Shown here: one piece after another, positions 29,287 to 39,585 of the stretch
Layout: every line of letters begins with the position of its first letter
Position numbering within the stretch: position 1 is the stretch's first letter
Source of the DNA: Chara braunii
Taxonomy: Eukaryota; Streptophyta; Charophyceae; Charales; Characeae
DNA length: 42,563 nt
Direction: 5' to 3'
NCBI GenBank assembly: GCA_003427395.1
Contig: BFEA01000153.1
Coordinates: 609,298-651,860 of the forward strand
The notes under the pieces: generated by a model
Seen by the model: the letters and a program-made list of their open reading frames with translations, nothing else
Told to the model about the DNA's origin: nothing
Database searches by the model: none
Position numbers and translations under genes: made by a program

Positions 29287-29943
29287 ATGAGTACAGTTCT
29301 GTTATTTACAATTGAAGGGTCAGTTTTGGCCAACCTCAACAGGATTGCTTCAAAAGATGCTTTCCAACATCGGTATGTTAGTGCAGTCGGCTTCAAGCAA
29401 GGCAAACTATCTACCTTTGTAGTTCATACTGAGTTTGCAGAAGGTTTCATTCAAGATTTCATACCCTATGTAAAGAAGGGTAAGGAGATTCATGGACACG
29501 TTGATTTGGTTTGGATTTTAGCTTCCAGGTATCTTGAAGAGAAAGAGAGGGAGTTTGATGGGAATGGTACCAAGTTGATCCGCAGCTTCAGACCCAAACT
29601 CTACTCCGACTATCACAAGCCTCCAATACCCTTCCTTCTCACAGATGGCTCTAATTGGGGAGACGTGGTTGATTTAGCCAAGAGGTACATTTCCGCAGCG
29701 GAGATTGACTACGAAGAGGTCAATTAGCCATCCGAGTTTAAGCATCTCAGACGAGGGGTCTTCTCACGACTGTATTTTCCTACTTCATGGGAAGAGTTTT
29801 GTGCTATGGTTGACTTCCGTGTCATGGGACATGGTTGGAAATGCTCGGAACTAGCAGGTTTCAGGTGGCTCTACATCCAGAGATCACAATCTCAAAGAAT
29901 ACGGAGACATGACACGAAGCACAGGAAACGCACAGTAAAGTGA
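29287..29943 (+). pseudogene. Unknown protein gene with one in-frame TAG
   Basis: The ATG at 29287 opens a frame with coding-like composition: STVLLFTIEGSVLANLNRIA, DAFQHRYVSAVGFKQGKLS, then YVKKGKEIHGHVDLVWILAS. A TAG at 29725-29727, where CAG would encode Gln, is followed in the same frame by 71 more codons with equally coherent text (FKHLRRGVFSRLYFPTSW, FRVMGHGWKCSELAGFRWLY) and a basic tail ending at TGA 29941-29943. The total is about 218 codons. No transmembrane segment, signal peptide or known motif is visible. It could be a gag-like or accessory protein of an unrecognised element, or a decayed host gene. Confidence 0.5.
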
Positions 29944-31399
29944 GAGATTGAGAGCGAGATTCAGAGGGATGAGCAATGACTCGAGACTTGTGCTGGCCAT
30001 GCTCTCTTTTTGTGTGCTTCCGAAGATTATTATGAGTTCTCATTCTTCCCCCATTACCTCGTCACTTCTTGAGTCGGTCCGTCTTGCTTCTTTGCATTGC
30101 CTTGCTTGATTATTGTATTCTCTGATGATCTCGTCGCAGTTCCCAAAAATTGTAAATTGGCAAACTTGATGCACGGATGATAGATTAGAATTTTATGATT
30201 ATTAATTGCATGATTCTTTGCTTTCCCGAATCAAAATAAAAGATTCCGAAGATCAGGAACTAGCGGAGACCACAATTGAAGGGTCTCGTTCGAAGTCGGA
30301 CGCACACAACAAGAAAGCATTTGCTTTAAGTAATTTATTTTATTTACCGCAGATATCATTCAGAACCCTGCGTGATAGCCTGTTGGTTTTCTGGTCGCCT
30401 GAAGAGCCTCGACTAGAAAATGTGTGACAGCGCGCCATTGACTACTCCACTCCGCAACTTCTCCTTGTAGTAGCCCTCCGCCTCGTCGTCAACCTGTCAT
30501 AGATTCTCCCATGTCCCTCCCGTCCTTTTCCTCATCCACCATCTCAGCGACGCCCGTGGGACCACACCCGATGCCATGCCGCGGCAGAATTGCACAAATG
30601 ATTCTGATAATGACACACAATCGGGTGCATCTATCACCTGTTACAACAACTGTCTCTGCCTGCGAACGAACAATCTCATCCTCAGGCAAATTGTCGTTTT
30701 CTCAATGCGATAACACACGGCAACGACTGGCACAACTGCGACCACCGTGTTTCTCTCCAATGTCGTTAAGACCTTTGCACCACCCGAGAGCTCTCGTTCT
30801 AGGACTTGTAATGCGCAAGCACCCAACACTCGTTCGTCCGCCGGTGCCCTCGCTGCACCTTTTTCACATCGATGAGGACCGTGCTCGCACTCTCCACGTT
30901 TAACAGAAGCGTTACGTTCGCGCTAAGCTGTGACGGCCCGAAGAGCATGTGGAACACGAAGGCAACGTCGCAGTAGAGAACCATTACACATACACGCTAC
31001 GTCAGGCAACGTTCCAATGCCATCCTTTTAAGCCATGATTACCATCACTCCTCCACACAGACGTTTCGCCCCAGTCTCTAGTCCAGCCACCAAGACGTCT
31101 CACGCACTGATGTGTCACAACGGAGGGTTCAAAATTTGAAATTGGAACGGGGATGTTGGCGCCCTTTTTTTTCCCTGAGCATGGTAGGCCTCCCCGCTAC
31201 CGCCAGTGGACCACGCCCGAGGAAGCACGGACATCCCAACACGATGACGGATATCCACCCCGACCGCCACGTATATTCGTATGAAATTGGCCGCTGGACA
31301 CCTCCAAGGGTTTTCCTTGGGACCCATTGAATTAGGACGCAGTGTAAGTTCTGTGTAACCACGACGCTGAAAACCGAAAAATTTTCCAAGGACGTCATC
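29944..31399. other. No gene recognised
   Basis: Open frames such as 30511-30903 (plus) and 31115-31327 (minus) overlap each other on opposite strands and show no family signature. No repeats stand out. Confidence 0.35.
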
Positions 31400-31440
31400 C
31401 TAATTCTTGAGGATTTTCCAGGTAGGGTCTAACGAGACCC

Positions 31441-31515
31441 TAGGGCTCTTAGTACCCTTTTTCCATTCTGGGTAGACTGTGAGGGCCCCTTCCTCGTCTT
31501 GTTTACTGCAATGAA
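31441..31515 (+). repeat. Segment shared with the insert at 20.5 kb
   Basis: GGGTAGACTGTGAGGGCCCC followed by TTCCTCGTCTTGTTTACTG resembles 20535-20577 in the short insert of Ty3-B (GGGTAGACTGTGAGGACCCC then CGGCCTCTTTTCGTCTCATTG). Both are preceded by a CTTTTT tract. This marks a second copy of a dispersed repeat. Confidence 0.55.
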
Positions 31516-32454
31516 GTTTTTATTTTGAAAATACAAAAGTGCAAGTATGTGAAAGTCACAACCCATAGTCGAAAAATGAAAGGAAAAAAGGGGCAAAAAA
31601 AACATAGCCCTGCAGGGGCCTGGACCCACTAGCGAAGTATTCTACAATGTGTGACGCAATTTTATGGTTTTTTGGAAAAGACAAAGTGATTTTTTATTTG
31701 CTAGACCTAATCCTTTTCTGATTTAAAATGAATTGAAATGACACATAAAACAAAGAAGAACAAATGTGCACCCGAATTCATGGGTTGGTACGATCTCCCT
31801 CACGTAAGCTTTCATAGTGTACCCTGGCAAAAAAATGTGTCCACGAACACAACCATGAGGATGAAGAAGTCACGTGTATGGGGATACATTCATCACTATG
31901 TATCTCAGAATGCCTCTAGCAGGTCATCCGACAGATGCGAAAGCGTTCCTGTCAGATCCACCGCAATATTTGAATTTCACATTTCAAGTTCGATTTCTCA
32001 GAGCCAAAAAATAAAAACGAAGTCTGGAAATCAACCCCCCCCCCTTTCGACTCCATAAAATTCAGACTTCCTGCCCACACAAAGCCACAAGCTATCATAT
32101 CCAATATTAACTTCTTTTGTTTTTCAACGCATCTCATTGGACGGGAGGTAGACATCTTTACAATCCCCAATCAGAAACTACCAGGCCGTCGAGATCCGAT
32201 GTATTCAACGGCCTTACTGCGTCACTCGAGGGCACACTTGATCGAAATCCTGAACATTGTGGTAGAATACTGTGCTAATGGGCCCAGGCTCCAAGTCCGT
32301 TACCTTCTTTCTTTTTTGGGGAAACTACGAGGGAGTGAAAAAAAAAAAGTTATTGTGCACTATGGGCCAAAATACAACTTAAAATTGCAGTTTGGGCAGT
32401 TCATAAAACCTAGCTTTCGCCCAGGTAGGGCGTCGTATCTTGCCCCAAAGTGCA
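31516..32454. other. No gene recognised
   Basis: This is AT-richer DNA with small frames only (31738-32058, 32199-32474 plus). A homopolymer C tract is at about 32036-32045, and A/T runs are scattered. Nothing supports a gene. Confidence 0.35.
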
Positions 32455-32628
32455 ATTATAACTTGTTTTTGTGACTCTACTGAAATTACCCTTTTTTTTT
32501 CACTCGAAGGTCAGTCGGGGGCCTACTGAGAGCAGGTGATATTATAACTCGTTTTCGTGACTATACTGAAGTTACCCCTTTTTGTCCCCACTCGAAGGTC
32601 AGCTGGGGGCCTACTAAGAGCAGGTGAT
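32455..32628. repeat. Tandem duplication, 86-88 bp unit
   Basis: The copies at 32455-32540 and 32541-32628 both start ATTATAACT and end GAGAGCAGGTGAT/TAAGAGCAGGTGAT, with CTACTGAAATTACCC versus TATACTGAAGTTACCC and CACTCGAAGGTCAG in between. Identity is high, about 85-90%, so it is a fairly recent duplication. Confidence 0.9.
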
Positions 32629-32921
32629 ATGAGCACCCTCCTCTAGTAGGTCCACCGTCGGCTGCACCATCTACTGGTGGAGAGCTTCACCTGCTGGAAA
32701 TTGGGTCCAACGTCCCTTTGGACATGAGTATGGGTATGAACTGCAAACATAAGTCTGAGATGATAGGGAATATCTGAGATATGTCAGTGTGCTGTGGTCT
32801 CACTTCAGGCCATCTTCATTGCAAGTTCAACCATCCGGGGGGGGCAGGTCCCTCGCCTGCCGAGTTCAGGAAGGAAATATATGCGCCGTCACTACAGGGA
32901 GGGACCGTGATGATGAGAAAA

Positions 32922-33443
32922 CTTGAGGGGCGGTGGTTGTGACCCGGCGAAATGTTTTGCTAATTCCACTGTAATTTCCTCACCGGAGATGGCGACGGTA
33001 ACCCGCGGTTAGGTCACAGGCGAAGACGGGTTCGTGCTCGTGCAACGTTTTCCTCTTCGGTGGTTATGAAAAGGGAAGGGAGAAAGCTTGTTCTCACCAT
33101 AGCTTAGTGGATGAGTGCCAACCGTGTGATACCGGGGGGTCAAGATAGTTGCCCCGCCCCAACCACGTGTCACCGGTGTATCACCTTGTGGAATACCTGC
33201 CTAGTGAACTGAATTTTACTGTGGAGGCGGAATTATGTTCCATGGGATCAGGCTGCTGCTTCCTCGAAATGCAAGCGTGACCAACAGTGAATGTGAACGT
33301 GCAATCGAGTTCGCCGGTCCTCTGCAACCTGCAGGTATATATCGCAAGACTCTACCTGTGTGACCACTACGTGGATGGTTACTCAATGGGTTCTATCCTA
33401 TATTTTCTCAATTAACGGATTCTTGAGATAAGGTCTAAATCTC
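32922..33443 (+). repeat. Possible LTR with preceding polypurine tract
   Basis: GAGGGGCGGTGGT (about 32925-32938) is followed by TGTGACCCGGCG, the layout of a polypurine tract and LTR start. A TATA-like GGTATATATCGC lies near 33334. A CA end could be at about 33443, but no partner LTR or coding region is found, so this is a weak call. Confidence 0.3.
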
Positions 33444-33495
33444 ACTTCTTTTGTTGATATTATGGTTACGTTAGGTCGTAGAATAGCGTAGGAAA

Positions 33496-36291
33496 ATGGT
33501 CGTACCAGAAATGGACCAACAAATGTCGAGCGAGGGAAAACACAGGATGAGGGACCTAATTTCGAAATGCAATATTGATGGAGTGTTGCCCATGGACCTG
33601 GCTCCGAATTTGGTCGAAATGGGGGAGGACTACGTACAAGTAGTCATCAACCCGGCAGTAAACAGAATCCAGGAGGAATGACTCATGGCCCACTGAGTTA
33701 CTATTTCCTTCGGTGACGACACGACCTCACTTCCCATCGATGTGAAAAAAAACATTGTTCGTATGTACGAAGATGGTTGACGTCTGCGGGCGTTGTTTCG
33801 GCCCCTCCCAAAGGAGGTCTTTTTCACAAGGAGGGTCGGAACCTATTCACGAACGTCTCCACCACAAAGGAAATAAATGATTGGATTGTCCGTGTGGGAA
33901 AAACAGAGATAGAAGTGGACGCAAATAAATATTCTCTCACCTTTAGGCCGTGGAGGTCGGAACACGAACTGTGGGAATGGAGGGAAGTAGCCAAACATCG
34001 TTTCTTCTGGATTAGGTGCTTGTAGGTACCGGTAGGCGCCCTACCCCATCTCTCTAAGTCTGTGTCCGATGCCTTCGGCCCTATCATCAATGGAGTCGGG
34101 CCTTCTTCGACCCTTTATCGCCGAACCTTATAAATATTCAGTTCGACTTGGAATCAGTTGTTCGGTTACGCTATAAGCGTTCCCTGATAGTCGACATGGG
34201 CTACCTTGGCTACGTAGAGATCGAAGTGGTTTGCGCTGCCTCGCCGTGGTGCCCAGCGTGCAGGAAATACTTCCACTCGGGAGGCAATCCCGAGTGCATG
34301 ACTAAAAACAAGAAATCTTACCTCAATGCAGCAAAATCAAACATTCGCAAACCAAAACCAAAAGGCTGAAAGCAGGGAGGAGGCGACAGGACAGGAACGG
34401 GGACAAGGGGCGGAGGGGAGGGAGGTCTGGGAGGGAAAACAGGTGGCAGCAAGGAAAGAGAGATCGGGAAAGATGGCGGATTGAAAAGCGGGAAAGGAAC
34501 GGAGGATAAGGTAGGAGGAGATGGGAGTGCCGCCAAGGATAAAGGAAAGGAGGGAGGGCCTGGGAAGGAGAAAGTCGGGACCCGAGGGGGGGAAACAAGG
34601 AAAGGGAAAAAGGGATTGAAGGATAACGAGGATGCAAGCGGAAGCGGGAAGGGGATTGAGGCAGACAAAGGGGAGAAGGGAATGGACCAAAATTCAGATA
34701 AAGACAAAAGTGAAAAAGAAAGTGGTCCGATGGTGGGCAAGGGAGGAGGGAATCCTCAGGATGGTGAAGGATTAAGAAAGAGAGAGGAGAGGAAGGGGGA
34801 GGAAGGAAAGGGGGACCAGAGTAAGGAGGCAAAGTCGGATGGCGGGAAAGAGCTAAGCCCCTCTCAGGAGGCATTCCCCAAGCCGCACCCAGCGGCCGAG
34901 GTGAAGGAGTTAATCACTCTATAGTCGCATCAGGCGACAAGGTGACTTTCGCTCCTCTGCTGATTAAAGACAAAGAAACGGGAACAGATATGGTGGAGAA
35001 AGATGTAACAATAGGTAGAGGGAGAAATCGGGAGGATAGAGACAAACGGATTGAACAATCGGATATCGATACAGACTCAGGGAAAGCGTTAATATTCTAC
35101 GATAAAGACTGTGCCCTTAAGGCAAATGATGACCATCTCTCCCCTTCCCTCCTCCTCCTCTTCAAAAGGAGAAGATGACGACGACAGAGACGTGGGATTG
35201 CTGCCCCTTTTCGGAGATCTGCAAAATCTCTCTCACCTAGGAGTCAGAATGTATGCTAACCAATTCTACGGACTTGACGAAAACGACCAGGACTGGGTTT
35301 TAGCCCAGTTCCCTATTAGGAGGGATAGCCCCTCCCCGGTGGCTCCTGCGCTTTCAGCTGGGGAGAAGCTGAGGTCGTCGGGCGAGCTGTTTGTCAACTG
35401 TGCGGATGGGATAAATGACTCGGATCGCGAGAGGCTGCTCTCAGAGAACGACGATTTCAGCCCATCACCAGTCCACATATCCTTGCCCTCTCAAGCCAAG
35501 AAAACGAAAAAGTTGGCTCATAGGACCAAAAGAAAAAGGTTCAATCCGGAGATGGCCCAAACACATCTAACGTCGGAGAAAGAAAAGGAGGGAGGAGAGA
35601 GGACAAAGTCAGACAACCTCTCTCCCTTGCACAGCCAATGCGCACCCAGTCCAAGTCAGCCAAAACAAAGGGCACATTGAAAGAGCTCGCGGTCTCAGTC
35701 ATCTGTACACAAAACCCTTACGGAATCATGGTGTTAACCAAGATTCTGGCAGACGAATCCCTGTCTATCCCGTCCTTCCCATCTGCAGGCCCCCCAAAGG
35801 ATGGCCAACTGATTGGTTGGACGACAGAGCAGGTGTTAAACAGTCATGGCAGGGTTACAGTGTTGCCCAAACCCAAAAAAGAGAGATTTTTAGAAGCAGA
35901 TGTAGGGGGCAAAACTACAGCCCTACACATTTCGTTTCTAGCACTACAGGCTGACACCGCAGATCTGGCTAATCTGCGGAACCGGAACATTCACTGGCAA
36001 CCACTAGCCCATCTGTTGGATGTGGGCATTGACACTCTCAGAGATATAGCTATCTCTGAGGATGTTTCCACCCTCAGGGTAGCAAACTGAGTGGCTCAGT
36101 CGGAGGAGGCAGATTTCCTTACCTCCCCAGCCTTTGCAGACAACCTCATTGCAAGGCAGACGACCCCCAAAGCAGCCTCCCACAAAATTGCATCCTACGG
36201 TGGGGGGAAACCAAGGGGCAAAAAGTCGTCCACCCACATCCAAAGTCTAAGTGGTAAGGGCCCTATCAATGGTCCTACCAAGAAGGGTTAG
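33496..36291 (+). pseudogene. LINE-B ORF1 (RNA-binding chaperone), broken
   Basis: ORF1 proteins coat LINE RNA. The ATG at 33496 starts MVVPEMDQQMSSEGKHRMRD. Three TGA stops between 33679 and 33780 sit at positions where Trp fits. After a frameshift near 33830 an RRM-like segment reads EINDWIVRVGKTEIEV and FRPWRSEHELWEWREVA, then a TAG, then VPVGALPHLSKSVSDAFGPI. A zinc-knuckle-like C-x2-C-x4-H-x6-C (CPACRKYFHSGGNPEC) is near 34250-34300. A Gly/Lys/Glu low-complexity tract fills 34380-34920. Further frames at 34942-35680 and 35638-36291 continue to a TAG at 36289-36291. The 23-nt overlap with the ORF2 ATG suggests linked translation. Confidence 0.7.
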
Positions 36292-36715
36292 AATAGCTAC
36301 CTGGAACGTACGCGGGCTAGGAGACTCGAATAACAGGTTGAAAAAATCCAGACTTCGGTCATGGGTTCACTCTCAAGAAATACACATTCTGTACTTGCAA
36401 GAAACAAAGTGGAACATGTCCAAACTGGCGGATCTGCATTAGTGGTGGGACGACCCTCAACTGTGGACACCAGCAGATGGTTCCAAAAGGGGGGTGGCCA
36501 TACTAATCGACAACAACTTGGAAATAGACATCCTAGACCAATACCAAGATCAAGAAGGTAGATGAGCTTGGATCAAATTTGAAATTGATCACGAGGAATG
36601 GGCTATAATGACAATCTACGCTGTACTGGACTACGCGGAGAGAGTGAATTTTCTAGCCTCCCTCCCTGCCGCCATCCCTGACACAGAAAATCTAATTCTA
36701 ACTTCATCGAGTTGC
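36269..36715 (+). pseudogene. LINE-B ORF2 start: APE endonuclease N-terminus
   Basis: The ATG at 36269 gives MVLPRRVRIATWNVRGLGD, the diagnostic start of APE-type LINE endonucleases, then IHILYLQETKW with the catalytic Glu. TAG at about 36440 (Gln position) and TGA near 36562 (Trp position, next to AWIKFEIDHEEWAI) break the frame. RGVAILIDNNLEIDIL and FLASLPAAIPDTENLIL follow, and the next expected block, G-D-x-N, is missing. The sequence then becomes unrelated. Confidence 0.85.
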
Positions 36716-36732
36716 CCTGCAGAGGAACTGTG

Positions 36733-38572
36733 ACGAATTTCAATAACAAATTACGCTCTGGCCGGAGTGCCCATCTACTCTCTTCGCTATTCGGTTCCCC
36801 AGGCTGAGCGTCTCACTCGCTTCAGCCTGTGCAAGCACGAATCGTCCACTTCGATCTAAGAGTTTCACGTGCATGCCTACTGCGGCTCATACACCTCTCG
36901 AATGGTTGCATACGATGCGAACACCGAGCTAGCAGTCATTTCTCAAATGCCGCTTGTTTCCCTGTCAAGCCCACTTCTCCCGTTTTTCTGCCATTATCAC
37001 TTCACAAACACCGTCTGTGCTCTTATTATGATCACCCCTCAAGTACCGCCTGCGCTCTTGCCGTGATCACGTCTCAGACACCGCTTGCGCTTAAGTCGTG
37101 ACTGCAGTTGGATGACTGGTGCGAATAGGCGCAAGTCAAACCCTCAGGGCCTCGCGCAAGGTACCTCGGTTTCGTGGTCTCGATGAGGACCGTTGTTTGG
37201 CGGCTCCGTTGCTACCTTCCTATATCTATCAAGATGACGCACCCGCTTAATGACACATGTGCTTGTTCACAGTTGCGCTTAATGCCGCGATTAACGGTAT
37301 GGCACTTGCTTCCATCGAAATGGACTGGGCACACCTGGAGCACGATGTCTCTCCTGCAGGAACGAGCCTCCCTGATTGCCAGAGCCGGGAGGAAAGGCGT
37401 CGCTCATGCCGTGCACGCCTTGCGTCCTCCATCGCGTCCGTCAACTGAGACAAGTGCTCACTTGCTGCATACGCCAGACACGCAAACCAATCTCCCTCTG
37501 CCCTTCCTCGAATCTACTCTCTCTCGTTGACCAGTCGAACCAGTTGTAGGCTGTGTACGCCTAACACACCGATTGTCCTCCTCCATCTGAATCCCCCAGA
37601 GTACTCGTTTCATTCCCTTATATCCACACAGTGCCTGAATGGTAAGGCTAAGGACAACTGGGCCCGTCGGTGCAGGCAGTACTTGAGATTTCAGGCCTGG
37701 AGTCCCCGTCCAAGTCAATTATTGCACCGAGCCTGTTTAAATTTCGTAGTTGTACCAATCCGTATTCGTAATTATATGTCCGTCGTCTCAGTGGCCGTAC
37801 CAAGTCATGCAAGTGTCCCTAACGAGGCTCCATCAAAACCATAGTACCGTGTCGCAGTAGGCTATTCAATTATCGAACCAGTGTCCGCATCACTTTGAAC
37901 AGTACCGAACTTGAGGAATAGGAACAAACCGTAAAATGCTGCCCCAGTACCACACCTGTACCGAACCATTCCAACAAAAATTAATAGGCACGGACCGTCA
38001 TGAGTGTCACATGTGACCGTACCAAAATATCCAAATTAGAGAACAGTATGTTGTACCAGTAACGCAGCTGAGCCCAACCAGTGTCCCGTGCCTCATACCA
38101 GATCAGTGCAGAATACCATGCCGCACCGTAGATACACCATGCCAACTCAAGACAAATGATTGTAATGTACCAGTGCCAAGAATGTCGAATCTGTAGTCAT
38201 GGCAACCTTGTGTCACCATACCTGTGCCGAGTCTGTCCTGAACCTGAGTGTCGCGCCCGAATCGATCCAGTGCCCACACCAAAGTAATAATGTCGAGCGG
38301 CACATTCCCCAAGTAGTACCATCGGCAACACCACACCGCCATACGGTCCCACTCACTCACAACACCTAGACTACGGCAAGGATAACAATCAGGTAAATCA
38401 GGTAAATCAAGTGAGAGCTCACAGTTATCGGGAACTCGAAAGAATCGTCAGACTCAGAGGAAGTTAATAATTTCGGGTTAAATTCCATTGGGAATAATCT
38501 TAATAAATTTTAATCGAATAATAAATAATCATGTTTTTTTTTTAATTTTATTATTTTTTTCATTCTTAATTT
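36733..38572. other. Non-coding region with LTR-like start and repeats
   Basis: TGTGACGAATTTC at 36731 could be an LTR start. No coding motif follows. GTACC occurs about ten times between 37751 and 38330 on the plus strand (for example GTACCGAAC, GTACCAGT), far above chance, together with CCAGTGTCC and CCATGCC strings. The right end (38480-38572) is very AT-rich. A solo LTR or an unknown non-autonomous element is possible. Confidence 0.35.
36994..37100. repeat. 35-bp tandem repeat, three copies
   Basis: The units at about 36994, 37029 and 37064 read (TGA)TCACxxCTCAAxxACCGCxTGCGCTCTTGxCG. The second and third are exactly 35 bp apart. A more diverged copy may lie at 36931-36967. Confidence 0.75.
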
Positions 38573-39585
38573 TATTGTAATGACCCGTCAAAACACAAAC
38601 TGAGAACACTGCTGATTTCTGTAGTTCTGCCGATGGAATGGATGCCTTGTTGAGATTCCCTCATTCTGCTGTGTTTTCTAAGTCTGTCTGTGTGCGTGCT
38701 TGTGACCTGCGTGCCTGACTGAGTGCTTGTCCGTATGAGTGTGTGTGTGACCCGCAAGGGTACTTGCTTGTTTGGTAGGCCCATAGGGCCGGTACTTACC
38801 TGTGGCCGTGGCATTGAGGGTTGTAGCAGGGAAAAACACTCAAGTGGCGAAGCTAGCGGCCCCGCGGCCCTTGGGGTAGCGGAAAAACACTCAAGTAGGC
38901 CGGTAGGCCGATACTGCACCCCACTGTAGTTGGCGTGAGGGGGTACTGGAGGCCGAGCAGAAAAAGACAAAGTTGGCATTTTTTAAGTCCAGTAGCGGTA
39001 GGGTAGGTCTAGGCCGGTACCAGTCCAACCAGTCTGAGTCTAGAGCCTGTACGGGTAATATCAGGGTCTGCAATGACGTTTCCCTCCGAAACGGAGGAGG
39101 TACCGGTTGCTTGGAGAGGCCGAGCGGCCTGGAAGTCACCGCCCAGGAGGCAAGTAGGCCGCTATATCAAGAGGCAGGGCGGAGAGCCCAACCTCATTCT
39201 TCAGTGTGTGAGTTGGGCGTCACGCTGCTGGAGCACTGGCTGGAGTAGCGCTGGGCACTACAGCGCTGCTGGGAGGAAGAAGCCGGGAGCTTCCACCTTG
39301 GCTATGTTGGAGCTCGACCGGTAGGAGAAGGCGGGAGAAGGGGACCAAGGAGGAGAGTGGGGAGGTACTTACCGGCTATGGTAGACACCATCTCCATCTC
39401 CTTGCTAGGCGCTGCATGAGGAAGGCCCCAGTGAGGGTAGTGCCGCATCAAGGAAGCTCGAACAGAGTCAAGCATGGCGGTTGAGTGGGCAGCGGCATAG
39501 CTGCTGGGTGATGACCTTGAACTCTCTCTCTTTCTCCCTCTCTCTCTCTGTGTGCATGCCGCCCGCTCCCGACGACTGCTCGTCT
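38573..39585. other. Non-coding, CCGGTA-rich region downstream of the transposase
   Basis: TGTAATGACCCGTC at 38576 resembles the start of plant LTRs. AAAAACACTCAAGT is repeated at about 38831 and 38883. GGCCGGTA or CCGGTA strings recur at about 38789, 38898, 39013, 39101 and 39319. A CT-rich tract lies at 39523-39552. A minus frame overlapping the transposase end (39850-39302) is a shadow. No gene is supported. Confidence 0.4.

Larger units (their letters stand above)
33496..36715 (+). mobile_element. LINE, 5' half only (LINE-B)
   Basis: ORF1 (RRM-like region, zinc knuckle, low-complexity linker, C-terminal part) is followed by the first half of ORF2 (APE endonuclease N-terminus). Homology ends at about 36710 just before the endonuclease G-D-x-N block. 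Keeping the 5' end and losing the 3' end is the reverse of normal LINE truncation, so a secondary rearrangement is likely. All parts carry stops. Confidence 0.82.

Noticed and set aside
33100-33180. tRNA-like words (TAGCTTAGTGGATGAG)
   Set aside because: It looks like a D-arm, but no anticodon stem, T-arm or acceptor pairing follows.
34323-34874. Pro/Ser/Leu-rich minus frames at 34.3-34.9 kb
   Set aside because: They are antisense to the Gly/Lys/Glu low-complexity part of LINE-B ORF1; composition alone explains them.
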